From IMG/VR virus record IMGVR_UViG_3300002144_000141, positions 1-22,600 of that record: DNA of 22,600 nucleotides, one strand, 5' to 3'. The notes beneath the pieces were generated by a model, which had not been told where the DNA came from, ran no database searches, and saw nothing but the letters and a program-made list of their open reading frames with translations. Each line of letters begins with the position of its first letter. The first letter of the stretch is position 1. Below, piece by piece: positions 1-8,400 of this stretch. The stretch comes from a virus. The position numbers were made by a program, and so were the translations under genes.

Positions 1-684
1 CGCATGTCATGGGAGTCCTTGCGCCGCATTGGTAACTTCGACATGATCGGTCAGATGACCTCCAAGTTTGCTGCTTACGCTGCGCGCCAGGAAGACATCG
101 CTTTGGCTAAGTTGTTCGTAACCACCGCTGGTGCGGTTGGAACGGGCTTCTCGGGCAAGGGACTTGCTAGCAACCCAGCACTTTCGCTGGATGCTTTGCA
201 GACCGCTATGACCGCTTCACGCACTGACACCGTTGGTGGCAACCGCGTGGTGGCCTCGAACTACAAGCTGGTTTACGGAACGTCGCTTGCGATGACCGTA
301 CGCGAACTGTTCGCTATGCAGCAGATTCGTAAGACCGTTGGTTCCGAAGAGACAATCTTCAACCCAGGTCTTTACACCAGCCCATTCAACCCCATCGAGT
401 TCAACGCTCTGGACACTGTTTCCGGATCGCAGACCGATGCATGGTGGTTCGTGTTGCCTGACCTCAATGTGCGTCCGTACTTCTGGGAGGTCTTCCTCTC
501 TGGTGCGCGTACTCCTCTCATCTCCATCAAGGACAATGGACACTTCAGCCTTGCTGGTGGAGACGTTCCTGTTCGTGACGGTAGCTTCGACGAGGATGAC
601 GTTCAGACTCGTGTTCGCCACGTTGTACAGGCGTTCAACATCACTCAGGATGGACTCCGTTACTCCACTGGAGCCGGTTCCTAA
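1..684 (+). CDS. Major capsid protein, C-terminal part (5' end outside window)
   Basis: The frame is open from the first base, so this is the 3' end of a longer gene; the ATG at 4 is probably internal. The visible 227 residues are soluble, with no membrane segment. They include an aromatic stretch (AWWFVLPDLNVRPYFWEVFL, about residues 147-166 counting from the ATG at 4) and a C-terminal run ending in a D-x-R-x-R-H-type strand before a Gly/Ser tail. This resembles the C-terminal half of HK97-fold capsid proteins of actinobacteriophages. The call also rests on position: head-tail connector genes follow directly, and a strong terminator closes the gene. Codon use is biased toward C-ending codons (AAC, GAC, TTC), as expected for a highly expressed virion protein. 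Another abundant head protein is the main alternative. Confidence 0.72.
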   Translation, partial: RMSWESLRRIGNFDMIGQMTSKFAAYAARQEDIALAKLFVTTAGAVGTGFSGKGLASNPALSLDALQTAMTASRTDTVGGNRVVASNYKLVYGTSLAMTVRELFAMQQIRKTVGSEETIFNPGLYTSPFNPIEFNALDTVSGSQTDAWWFVLPDLNVRPYFWEVFLSGARTPLISIKDNGHFSLAGGDVPVRDGSFDEDDVQTRVRHVVQAFNITQDGLRYSTGAGS

Positions 685-699
685 TAACCTAAAGAATTA

Positions 700-735
700 C
701 CCCTGGGCGCTAACGCGCTCGGGGGTTTTTCTTTT
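700..735 (+). terminator. Rho-independent terminator after capsid gene
   Basis: An 11-bp stem with two G-T pairs (700-710 with 715-725) encloses a TAAC loop and is followed by TTTTTCTTTT. It lies 15 nt after the capsid stop codon. It would end or attenuate the capsid transcript before the connector genes. Its 3' half shares 17 nt (721-737) with the terminator at 4257-4285. Confidence 0.9.
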
Positions 736-835
736 GCTAGGATAGTACTACCAGCTTCCCCCTCCTGCTGGCTGCCCCGTATCGTTGAGCCTAACCCCCC
801 TTCCCTTGGCTCCGGTGCGGGGTTCTCTTATATAG

Positions 836-849
836 GGTAAAATGATTAT
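836..849 (+). promoter_or_regulatory. Promoter for connector operon, probably leaderless
   Basis: The box GGTAAAAT ends at 843, exactly 6 nt before the ATG at 850, which places the expected +1 on the A of ATG. No Shine-Dalgarno sequence precedes the start. An overlapping alternative is TTGGCT (806-811), a 17-nt spacer and TATATA (829-834), which would leave a leader of about 8 nt. Either way the leader is too short for a normal ribosome binding site. Confidence 0.6.
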
Positions 850-1260
850 ATGGCTAATACTGGTGTTGCACCTCCTGATTACACTACCGACGTGGGCAAG
901 GTTCGCGCACTCCTTGGTGATACCGATCCCACCGATGTTGCCGCTGGTGAAGGTACCTACATGTACTTCAGCGATGACGAGATTGGCGCGTTCCTCACAA
1001 TGTATGGGGACAACGCAAAGCTAGCGGCGGCTCGTTGCCTAGAGACAATTGCTGGCTCACAAGCCCTACTCCTCAAGTCCTGGTCCTCTGATGACCTGAC
1101 CGTTAACGGTGACCGGATTGCCGAGTCATTGCGCAAGCTTGCGGCACAGCTCCGCGAAGAGGCCCTACAAGATGAGTCTTCCGAATACTTTAATATGATT
1201 GCAATGTTTATAGATGACAACAATGACGGGATAGCGGACCCATACCCCTGGTGGAACTAG
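850..1260 (+). CDS. Head-to-tail adaptor (connector) protein
   Basis: This 136-residue acidic, helical protein has an opening (PPDYTTDVGKVRALLGDTDP) and a following stretch (YFSDDEIGAFL...DNAKLAAARCLETIA) typical of the gp6/gp15-type head-tail adaptor of actinobacteriophages. That protein forms a ring under the portal and joins it to the tail completion proteins. The start is the ATG 6 nt after a -10-like box. An ATG 8 nt earlier is in another frame and belongs to a shadow ORF. It opens a tightly packed block of adaptor, closure, gp10-like protein and tail terminator, which is the standard order. The next gene starts 1 nt after the stop codon. Confidence 0.82.
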   Translation: MANTGVAPPDYTTDVGKVRALLGDTDPTDVAAGEGTYMYFSDDEIGAFLTMYGDNAKLAAARCLETIAGSQALLLKSWSSDDLTVNGDRIAESLRKLAAQLREEALQDESSEYFNMIAMFIDDNNDGIADPYPWWN

Positions 1261-1261
1261 C

Positions 1262-1702
1262 GTGGCAATCTCTAAAAGCACGCCCATAGACTTCGCAAAG
1301 ATAGCGCTAGAGATGCGCACTATCGTGGCGCGCTGGTATAACGCTACGGTGGAAATCGTTGACCCTAACATAAGGGAACAGGCTTGGGATTTAGCCACCA
1401 ACGCATACTCTACGTCTAGCGAAAGTATTGTGTATTCTGGCAGTGCCCGCGTACAGCCCCTGAGAGCCTCGTCAGAGCCCGATATTACATTCACCCAGGG
1501 TTCCATAAGGGGAGTGAGGATTCAAGTCCCCTACGACGCCTCTGTGGGCCTTATGCGCAAGGGTTTTCAAGTGCGAGTTACAAGTGGTGGCGAAGACGTG
1601 TTATTAGAGAGCTTGAAGTTTGTGGTTGTTTCTGCGGTTAACTCTTCCTATGGCTGGAATAGAACAATCGAATGCGACGTTGACGTAAAGTCGGCGGAGT
1701 AA
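1262..1702 (+). CDS. Head closure (stopper) protein, DUF6093-like
   Basis: A GTG start is used, 1 nt after the adaptor stop, with a weak GGTGG about 7 nt upstream. The 146-residue product has an N-terminal helix (IALEMRTIVARWYNATVEIV) and then a beta-rich body with conserved-looking segments (SARVQPLR, QVPYDASVGLMRKGFQVRV). Together these resemble the DUF6093-type proteins found at this position in actinophages, which I take to be the head closure or stopper equivalent. The assignment depends on gene order as much as on sequence. The stop overlaps the next start as TAATG. Confidence 0.68.
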   Translation: MAISKSTPIDFAKIALEMRTIVARWYNATVEIVDPNIREQAWDLATNAYSTSSESIVYSGSARVQPLRASSEPDITFTQGSIRGVRIQVPYDASVGLMRKGFQVRVTSGGEDVLLESLKFVVVSAVNSSYGWNRTIECDVDVKSAE

Positions 1703-2253
1703 TGGCTAAGGGTTACGAAATAAAACTAGACCTTTCGGGTTTGCTTAAGGGCACTATGAAAATGAACAACATCATAATCGAAGAGTCCCGGGCCATGGCG
1801 GATGAGATTGGTGACTTTGCAGTAGATGAGATGCGCGCAATCATTCTTACCAGTGGTACTGGATTCAGCGATGCGGCTAGGGCGGCTGGTATAAACAAGG
1901 GTCCAGGTCGCTACAGGACTGGGCTAATGTACAATTCCGTTAAGCACAAAGTAAGCGTAGAGGGCAGCAGGGTATCGGCACAGTACGGCTGGATTGGCCT
2001 GGTCAGGAAATACTTTAAGCACCAAGACTCTGGTTTTAAGAATATATTCTTAGCATCGTACTCCGGGTCGGGATCACTGCGCGTTGCTAGTGGTGGCCCA
2101 ATAGTTAGAAAAAATCCATATGGTGGATACAAAAACACGCCAGGTATGTTTGCCCTAAGAGACTCGGCCAAGTCTGTCGAGTCGGAGCTTCCTAGATTCC
2201 TAAAGAAATACCGAGGAAGAATTACCCGAAGAATGAATAAGGAAATTTTCTAA
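1702..2253 (+). CDS. HK97 gp10-like neck/tail completion protein
   Basis: This 183-residue basic protein starts with an amphipathic helical region (about residues 20-50). A loop rich in G, R and Y (GPGRYRTGLMYNSV) follows, then a WIG..RKYFKHQDSG segment and a very basic C-terminus (FLKKYRGRITRRMNKEIF). This pattern matches HK97 gp10-like proteins, which sit between the head closure and tail terminator rings. It overlaps both neighbours by TAATG, so it is probably translated by reinitiation. Codon use is more A/T-rich than in the capsid and tube genes, consistent with low copy number. Confidence 0.72.
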   Translation: MAKGYEIKLDLSGLLKGTMKMNNIIIEESRAMADEIGDFAVDEMRAIILTSGTGFSDAARAAGINKGPGRYRTGLMYNSVKHKVSVEGSRVSAQYGWIGLVRKYFKHQDSGFKNIFLASYSGSGSLRVASGGPIVRKNPYGGYKNTPGMFALRDSAKSVESELPRFLKKYRGRITRRMNKEIF

Positions 2254-2711
2254 TGGCTGGAATAGATTTACTTGCTTATCAGGATGAGATTACAGCCCAT
2301 ATAGAATCAGCGTTTCCCGATTATGAAGTACTAGAGGATAACGTACTAGACGATGAGGCGATACTCCGTTCTCAAAACAAAACAAAACCATTTATTGTAT
2401 TGAGGTGGAGTGGCCTTAGCCGGAATTCTGTAGGCGCTTCCTTCTCTGGCGTGCGCCATGACGAATATATGTCTAACTTTGATTTGATTGCAGTTGCTCC
2501 CGCGCCAAAGATTGCTAGAACCGTATTGAATTATGTGATGGACGCCTTGATTGGGCACCAGCTTTCCAACGGGTACCCGCTAACTCCAATGCTGGGTCAA
2601 TCCGTATTCCCGCTTACGGAAACGGGCGCGTCTCCCATGCTGTACCTTGGTATCGGTTCACTACAATTTCGCTTCAACGCTGAAAACCCAGACTCGTATA
2701 TCACCCCGTAG
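2253..2711 (+). CDS. Tail terminator protein
   Basis: The 152-residue product has an N-terminal helix (LLAYQDEITAHIESAFPDYEV). A beta strand (PFIVLRWSG) follows, then a helix (APKIARTVLNYVMDALIG) and a C-terminal strand (LYLGIGSLQFRFNAE). This alpha/beta order fits tail terminator proteins (lambda gpU, HK97 gp9-like), which cap the tail tube and join it to the head. Position just before the tube genes supports the call. The start overlaps the previous stop as TAATG, with AAGGAAA upstream inside the preceding gene. Confidence 0.66.
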   Translation: MAGIDLLAYQDEITAHIESAFPDYEVLEDNVLDDEAILRSQNKTKPFIVLRWSGLSRNSVGASFSGVRHDEYMSNFDLIAVAPAPKIARTVLNYVMDALIGHQLSNGYPLTPMLGQSVFPLTETGASPMLYLGIGSLQFRFNAENPDSYITP

Positions 2712-2716
2712 ATGAT

Positions 2717-2730
2717 GGTAAACTAGGTAT
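2717..2730 (+). promoter_or_regulatory. Leaderless promoter for tail tube operon
   Basis: The box GGTAAACT (2717-2724) is followed by exactly 6 nt and then ATG at 2731. No -35 element or good ribosome binding site is visible. It would let the tail tube block be transcribed separately from the connectors. Confidence 0.55.
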
Positions 2731-2976
2731 ATGGTACTAGCACTTAATACTGTCTCCGGGCAGATTTCAGATGTGTCTCCCAAGACTCTCCTGCACCCCA
2801 AATTCAAGGACATTCTTGTTCCTGTGGAAGCGGGGACAAAACCGTATAACCCGGTAATGTACAAGCCGGGTACGGCTGAGGAGAAGTCCGAACAGCGCTC
2901 TGGTCTTTTCTCTTTTAAGAAAAAAGAAGAAGAGCAAGAACCCGAATCCAATATCGATATTGAGGAAGAGAACTAA
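2731..2976 (+). CDS. Small hypothetical protein upstream of tail tube genes
   Basis: The product has 81 residues. The first half carries a motif of the form HPKF-x3-LVPVEAGTKPYNPVMY (about residues 22-44). The second half is highly charged: a Lys cluster followed by a Glu-rich tail (KKKEEEQEPE...EEEN). Small proteins with a similar KPY-P-x-MY segment occur between tail terminator and tube genes in actinophages; I do not know their function. An assembly factor for the tube, or a minor virion protein, is possible. It overlaps the next gene as TAATG, which suggests stoichiometric coupling with the tube protein. Confidence 0.7.
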   Translation: MVLALNTVSGQISDVSPKTLLHPKFKDILVPVEAGTKPYNPVMYKPGTAEEKSEQRSGLFSFKKKEEEQEPESNIDIEEEN

Positions 2977-3491
2977 TGGCAAACGTAAGACTCTATCGTG
3001 AGAGCATTACATTCTGCCTCGCTCACCCGGAAGCCTTCGCAGACCGCACGGCTCCCACTGCCGCAGAGCTGAACAACACCATTTTGGTGAAGAACATTAC
3101 CTGCGCATTGAACGAGGATGGAACTACTTTCACGCTGGGTGACTCGGACACCGACGACTCAGTTACATTCTGTGACGCCGGTAACGTATCCACCCCAACT
3201 TTCTACAACCCAGAGGTAGTTATGGAATCATTCCGTGACGCCGATGTGGCCGCAGCCGGAGAATACAATGAGGCATTTGACCTTATGGCATTCCCCGATG
3301 TTGCTTATATTGCAGTCCTGCGCATCGGACCAAACAGCAACATCACGTTTGCTACCGGTGACCGCATCAAGATGGTCGGCGTGAAGACAGACTATGGTAT
3401 CGATACTCTCGGCAATGGCGAGAACATTCGTATGACCCAGTCTTTCATGAACAACGACTTCGTTAACTGGAACTACGAGGTGGCAGCATAA
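2976..3491 (+). CDS. Major tail (tube) protein 1
   Basis: This 171-residue beta-rich protein opens with VRLYRESITFCLAHPEAFAD-x4-PTAAELN. A dinucleotide-like acidic turn follows (DSDTDD), then NEAFDLMAFPDVAYIAVLRIGP and GDRIKMVGVKTDYG. Size, position between tail terminator and chaperones, and strong codon bias support a tail tube subunit, which polymerises into stacked hexameric rings around the tape measure. It is paralogous to the next gene: both carry AFAD-x4-PTAAE-x-N near the N-terminus and a DL-x2-P-x3-Y-x-V-x-RI segment in the middle. It overlaps both neighbours by TAATG. Confidence 0.72.
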   Translation: MANVRLYRESITFCLAHPEAFADRTAPTAAELNNTILVKNITCALNEDGTTFTLGDSDTDDSVTFCDAGNVSTPTFYNPEVVMESFRDADVAAAGEYNEAFDLMAFPDVAYIAVLRIGPNSNITFATGDRIKMVGVKTDYGIDTLGNGENIRMTQSFMNNDFVNWNYEVAA

Positions 3492-4240
3492 TGACCGATG
3501 TAAGAGTACCCGCAAGTGGTAACATCCGCGTGTGGTTTGCGCTTGACAGTGCATTCGCTGACTACAAAAACCCCACTGCTGCTGAGATTAACGCATCGCT
3601 AGACATCTCGAACGCTATCTCCTGGAACGACTTCGACTTCAACTTGGCAGCAAGTAACTCGCTGGAAGACCCCGCGATTACTGCTCTTGGTAAAGTTGTT
3701 GACCGTGGTTTTGCAAACTGGGGTGGCGGAATTTCGCTGTATTACCCCAAGAACTTCGATGACGCTAGCAGCATCTACTCGCAAGCGCACGACCTTCTCG
3801 ATGTGCCTCGCACAAAGGGATATGTTGTCATGCGTATTGATGGGCTTGAAGCCGCTGCCGTAGCGGCCAATGGTGAACTGGTGCATGTCCTGAAGGTAGT
3901 AACCGATGGATACGCAGAGTCAATCGTTGGAGAAGAAGCATTCCGTTACACGGTAACGCTACTCCCACAGGGTAACTACGCGGTTCGCACGGTTGTTGGT
4001 GGAGGGGCTGTTGTTCTTTCGGCTTCAACTCTCGCATCCGCCGTTGGCGACCACGACGCCCTGACCGCTACATGGGGTGGACGTAACTACACTGGTGGAC
4101 TTACCTGGACCACAAGCGACGCAACCAAGGCCACCGTTTCTAACGGTGGAATTGTAACTTCTGTTGCAACCGGAACGGCCACCATCACGGCGACCTCTCC
4201 CGACGCTTCAACGGATACCTGCGCGGTAACAGTCTCCTAG
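3491..4240 (+). CDS. Major tail (tube) protein 2 with C-terminal Ig-like (Big_2) domain
   Basis: The 249-residue product has a tail-tube-like body (residues 1 to about 165) paralogous to the preceding gene. A C-terminal domain of about 80 residues follows. It ends in the typical Big_2 pattern: LTWTTSDATKATVSNGGIVT, then a strand of the form GTATITATSP and a terminal CAVTVS. Ig-like domains on tail tube proteins project from the tail surface and are thought to give weak binding to cell surfaces or glycans. Strong codon bias suggests high expression. A UUCG-loop terminator lies 16 nt after the stop. Which of the two paralogues is the main tube subunit cannot be told from sequence. Confidence 0.75.
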   Translation: MTDVRVPASGNIRVWFALDSAFADYKNPTAAEINASLDISNAISWNDFDFNLAASNSLEDPAITALGKVVDRGFANWGGGISLYYPKNFDDASSIYSQAHDLLDVPRTKGYVVMRIDGLEAAAVAANGELVHVLKVVTDGYAESIVGEEAFRYTVTLLPQGNYAVRTVVGGGAVVLSASTLASAVGDHDALTATWGGRNYTGGLTWTTSDATKATVSNGGIVTSVATGTATITATSPDASTDTCAVTVS

Positions 4241-4256
4241 TAAAGACATAAGGAAC

Positions 4257-4285
4257 ACCCCCTCTTCGGAGGGGGTTTTTCTTTT
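4257..4285 (+). terminator. Rho-independent terminator after tail tube genes
   Basis: An 8-bp stem (ACCCCCTC paired with GAGGGGGT) closes a TTCG tetraloop in the very stable C(UUCG)G context. TTTTTCTTTT follows. It ends the tail tube operon. Confidence 0.93.
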
Positions 4286-4290
4286 GCCGT

Positions 4291-4298
4291 GGTAGTAT
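4291..4298 (+). promoter_or_regulatory. Promoter for tail assembly chaperone genes
   Basis: GGTAGTAT lies directly behind the terminator T-run and belongs to the same box family as those at 836, 2717, 5411, 18137 and 20653. Here the expected start near 4305 leaves a short leader carrying AGGAGG (4316-4321). Confidence 0.45.
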
Positions 4299-4325
4299 CT
4301 GCTAGAAGAAACTATAGGAGGAACA

Positions 4326-4967
4326 TTGTCCGAGCAAGAAGAAATCCGCGAAGCGGTTGATGCCGCGAAAGCACCTAGCAAATTTAACATTGTTGATGTT
4401 CTAAACAATAGAGCATACCCAGAGGCCGTTGTGAGCATCGTGATCGACGAGGCTCTGTCCTATGAAGCCGCAATGATTAAAGAACAAATAGAAGAACTTG
4501 AATTAAATATATCCGATAGCAAAAGCGCCAAGATTGAAGACTTAATTTTAAAGCGCGATGAGATTTCCAAGAAATTATCAGAGTCTTCATACAAGGTTCA
4601 CATTCGTGGTATCAGCGAGGGACAGCGTGAAGAGTCATACAATGACGCACGCAAGAAGTACCCAGTAGAATACGAATCCTCTAATAACATATCCGACATG
4701 CTGGCCGGAAATAGCACCAGGGTTGAAAAAGAATCAACACAGCGCGACACGTTGTTTACTGATTATCTATGGCAGAAGCACATTGTCAAGATTGTAAATC
4801 CAGATGGTGACGAGCAGGAACAGCTAGCCTTCAACACCGTGCGCACCATGCGGGATAGTTTTCCGCTTAGCGCTACTATGAAAATCAACGAAGCCATTGA
4901 GAAGCTTCGTACATCTACTGCTGTTTTCATGATGGAAACTGGTGAGGATTTTTTAGCGAAGCCCTAA
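4326..4967 (+). CDS. Tail assembly chaperone G, TTG start
   Basis: The start is TTG, 4 nt after AGGAGG (4316-4321); no ATG lies nearby in this frame. The 213-residue product is acidic and mostly helical. A coiled-coil-like segment spans about residues 50-90 (IKEQIEELELNISDSKSAKI, LKRDEISKKL). It lies immediately before the tape measure, the position of lambda gpG and its relatives, and its end carries a -1 slippery heptamer. Such proteins bind the tape measure and are absent from the mature virion. The unshifted product ends at TAA 4965-4967; shifted ribosomes make the longer G-T fusion. Confidence 0.85.
   Translation: MSEQEEIREAVDAAKAPSKFNIVDVLNNRAYPEAVVSIVIDEALSYEAAMIKEQIEELELNISDSKSAKIEDLILKRDEISKKLSESSYKVHIRGISEGQREESYNDARKKYPVEYESSNNISDMLAGNSTRVEKESTQRDTLFTDYLWQKHIVKIVNPDGDEQEQLAFNTVRTMRDSFPLSATMKINEAIEKLRTSTAVFMMETGEDFLAKP
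4949..4955 (+). promoter_or_regulatory. Programmed -1 ribosomal frameshift site T_TTT_TTA
   Basis: In the chaperone frame the codons are GAT TTT TTA GCG AAG CCC TAA, giving the canonical X_XXY_YYZ heptamer T_TTT_TTA 9 nt before the stop. Slipping back one base continues as AGC GAA GCC CTA and stays open to 5404. A possible stimulatory stem pairs GCCCTA (4961-4966) with TAGGGC (5019-5024), starting 5 nt after the heptamer, but it is only 6 bp with a long loop. Confidence 0.85.
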
Positions 4968-5404
4968 CGTGGCCACAGAATAGATTCTTAGCAACTTATC
5001 TTAAGGCCGCTGCTAGCATAGGGCACCCGCCAACTGCGGTTATCTTTAGTGACCCAACGCATAAAGAGTGGGACATGTGGGACTACCGCCTTATCAAGGC
5101 TCACTACATACTTGACGAGTGGTATCGCGATGGGGTTCCCCTGTGGTGGGACGAATCGGATCGCGTAGCGTTTGACGCTAAGGCGCGCTTCTCTAAGTCT
5201 CGTGCCGCCATAGAACGTGCGCAAGAATCTGACGGAAAGAAGAAGTCGAAGGCTTACGGCAAGTACTACATAGCCGAGCCAAGGGTCATGGATGGCGGAG
5301 AGATGCCGACCAGGGAAGAGTGGCTAGAAGAGCAGGAAGCAAAGCGCGGTTCTAATGTAGACCGCAGAATGGATGGTCCACAAGTTCTTCAGGGGAAAAA
5401 GTAG
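4955..5404 (+). CDS. Tail assembly chaperone T extension, made by -1 frameshift from 4326
   Basis: This is the downstream part of the fusion read as 4326-4955 joined to 4955-5404, giving about 359 residues in total. The extension of about 149 residues is Trp- and Tyr-rich at first (EWDMWDYRLIKAHYILDEWY) and basic with a charged C-terminus (WLEEQEAKRG). This is typical of the T domain, which contacts the tail tube subunit while the G part binds the tape measure. The frame has no stop from 4955 to 5402. The first in-frame ATG is at 5075 with no ribosome binding site in front, so independent translation is unlikely. The tape measure follows after 44 nt. Confidence 0.83.
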   Translation, partial: SEALTWPQNRFLATYLKAAASIGHPPTAVIFSDPTHKEWDMWDYRLIKAHYILDEWYRDGVPLWWDESDRVAFDAKARFSKSRAAIERAQESDGKKKSKAYGKYYIAEPRVMDGGEMPTREEWLEEQEAKRGSNVDRRMDGPQVLQGKK

Positions 5405-5410
5405 CCATAC

Positions 5411-5418
5411 GGTAGAAT
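5411..5418 (+). promoter_or_regulatory. Promoter for tape measure gene
   Basis: GGTAGAAT is a close match to a -10 hexamer with the GG prefix shared by other promoters here. The expected start near 5425 leaves a leader of about 24 nt containing GAGGA (5441-5445) before the GTG start. Confidence 0.5.
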
Positions 5419-5448
5419 GTTTATAGTAACCTATAGATTTGAGGAACC

Positions 5449-8400
5449 GTGGCTGAAGCTCTAAGTACAGGCGAGATATTAATTGAGACGGGTAAATCCC
5501 TCGCCAATATAAAACAACTTAACGCAACAATTAAACAGCTACAAAAAACAGTCAACAAGCGCACCAAAGAAATCTCTAATATCCAGGCCGTTAACGCGGC
5601 TCGACAAAAAGAGATAGCCGGTATCAAGGCAACTACCAAAGCCGGTAGAGCGCTTATAGCCTCTAAAACTGCACAAATCGCCAAGGACAAACAGGTTGCG
5701 GCTGGGCTAAAAGGAGCTAATACCCAAGCCCAAAAACAAATAGCTTTACTCAAGCAGCAAAAATCTGCGGCCAGTGGCGCTGCGGGTGGGATGAGCGGCC
5801 TAGGCAAGCCATCTCTTAGGTATGCGCTTTATGATGTTGGTAGCAATCTGCGTAGGATTGCCGTTGGCCTAGCTGCTGTCGCCGCAGTGCCCGTTGGCTT
5901 CGCTATTAAGTACGAACGAGATTTCGCAAACGTAGCAAGAACTACGGAAGTAACCGGGGAAAAGCTAAAGCAACTAAGAAAAGATTTAATTGCTATCTCT
6001 CAAGCTACGCCAGTATCCTGGGAAGACATTACCAATATTGCTACGCTTGCTGGACAATTAGGTATTGCTGAAGATTTGATTGCTGGGTTCACGGAAACCG
6101 TGGCCAAGTTTGCGGCAACAACTGACCTCAGCGTAGAGGCCGCTGCAACCGGCTTTGGTAGATTGAACCAGCTTATCGATGGAGTTGATGGACAGTTCGA
6201 CCAACTTGGTTCTGCAATCCTAGCCGTTGGTGTTAGCTCTGTCGCAACTGAATCGCAGATTGTAAACGTTGCCACAAACATTGCCTCAATGGGTAACCTA
6301 GCCGGTCTTAGCGCACAGGATATTGTTGGTCTATCTGGTGCCATGGCATCGCTTGGTATCAGGCCAGAGCTTGCACGGGGTAACATCACCAGGCTATTTT
6401 CTAATATAAATAAATCAATCGCAGAGGGTAGGTTCGCTCTTACTGAATACGGTCGCCTAACCGGAAGAACGGCAACTGAATTTTCTGACGCTTGGAGAAA
6501 CGAACCAACCAAGGTCCTGCTTGATTTCTTCGAAGGGATTCAAAGGGAGGGCAGGGACGCCGAAAGAACACTGCGCGATCTGGGCATTACCTCCGTGCGT
6601 GACATCCCAGCCTTCTTGCGTTTGGCGCAAAGCCAGGATGAAGTAAGGCGCTTGGTCGAGCTTAGTAATAAAGAATTTATTAGGGGACAAAAAATTAATG
6701 AACAATATGGAATTATTTCCGAAACAACGGCAGAGCAGCTAAAGAGGCTAGCTCAAAACTTTGCTACTCTAGGTTCGGCCATTGGCGGAAAATCACTTGG
6801 CCCCATTAACGCCTTTGTTATGGCGATAAATGAAGCAGTAGTGGGTGTGACCAATCTGCTGTCCACTGATGTTGGTGGCTGGATTGCTTTTAGTCTCATT
6901 GCTTTAGCTTTAGTTGTGGCTGCTTTTTTTGCAATAGTTAGCATTACCGCACTTGCCATTGCCGCCCTATCGGCAACCAAATTCGCCGTAGACAGTCTGG
7001 GCCTTAGCTTCACTGGTCTAACGACTAGAATGTTTTTCACTGGCGAAGCTTTTAAGAAAATAGGCATTACCTCCGCAATTGCCACGTTTGGTATGACTAA
7101 ATTTTTTAACGTTATTAAATATGGAACGCTAACACTTGGCGCATTGGGGTTAGTACTAGGAATTGTTGGAGCAATTTATAGCAAGTACACACAAAGAATA
7201 GAAAGAACCAAAAAGGTTCAGTCGGAACTATTTGGCAGTACGAAAAAACTAAACGAAGCCCTCGATAAAGATAAAGAAATTTTCGATACGACCGGCAAGG
7301 GAATTAGAACATTCACTGTCGAGCTTGAAGACAATACCGATAAAACTGACGATGCTTTTGATTCCGCCTACGAATTTGCAAACAGCCAGGAATCGGTTGC
7401 TGAAGAAACCGATAATGCTAATAAGGCTTTAGAGCAGCAGGGGCAAGCGCTTATTGTTGTCGGGCAAAACTTTTCCGACTTCGTTAGAACGCAGGCTTCT
7501 CAAAGTTCTGAATTAATATCTCTATTCGAAAATATAGATTTACAAAATGCTTTCAAGGACCAGTTTGAGGGTCTAGACGCTTTCCCCTCGTTTGTTGAAT
7601 TAGCCGTTGGCGATCCCGAAGAGGCCCGCAAACAATTAAAAGAGATTAGACAAGCGGTGCTAAATGAAATGATGCTTACGTCTAGCCCGCGCGAGCTACA
7701 AGAATTTAGCGATAGCCTCGCTCCCCTTTTCGATATGATTGATGCCCTCGAAAAGGGTACCTACGCTTCCAATGGATTAGTTGACGGGCTGGGTTTCGTG
7801 TCCGATGGAATGGAAGATATTGAAGACCGCGCAGACCTAGCTTCTGGAAAAATAGACATATTAATGAACTCAATCTTTGGCGCAGAGAATGCGGCGCGCG
7901 ACGCCACTGATGCCACTAGAGATTACTTCAACGAGTTGAATAACGGTGGCGATGCCGCTGATATAACTAGCGATAAATTCCAGAAGATGATTGATGCTAT
8001 TGCCGGTAATGAGTTCAGGTCCGTATCAGAACGAATCGGAGATTTGAATGAAGTCTTGGTGTACTTACAAAATAATGGTTTGGGTTCGTCATTAGCCGCA
8101 AAAGCAATCAGCGCCGCAATGGCGGGTCTAGCCGTTGCCGCCGAAGTTGCCGGTGGTTCCATCACCACGGTAGATGGAAAGTTACGCAGAACTAAGAGGA
8201 CTCTTGAGGAAATAATTGCTAGCGTTTCTCCTCTTATTGGATTGCTTGGCGCGGCAACTGAAGGATTTAATACCGTTGGAGACACCTCCAGTTCCGCGGC
8301 CTCTAAGGTTGAGACACTGGCCGAGAAGTTTGACAAACTACTAAGTAGCATTTTCTCTCCGGTACAAGCGGCACAAAGCGCGGCTAAATCTATACTTGAC

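Noticed and set aside
217-621. Leftward 134-aa frame opposite the capsid gene
   Set aside because: It lies wholly antisense to a strongly codon-biased gene, has no ribosome site and shows no recognisable protein features.
338-745. Rightward 135-aa frame overlapping the capsid end
   Set aside because: It runs through the capsid gene and the terminator, and its Ser/Arg-rich composition is that of an out-of-frame shadow.
4969-4976. GTGGCCAC palindrome after the slippery site as a frameshift hairpin
   Set aside because: It is a direct 8-nt palindrome with no room for a loop, so it cannot form a hairpin.
5075-5404. Independent gene starting at ATG 5075
   Set aside because: No ribosome site precedes it, and the frame is open back to the slippery site at 4949-4955, so it is better read as the frameshift extension of the chaperone.
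6000-6512. Leftward 170-aa frame inside the tape measure
   Set aside because: It is antisense to a long coding gene; its Ser/Pro/Ala-rich composition reflects the opposite strand.
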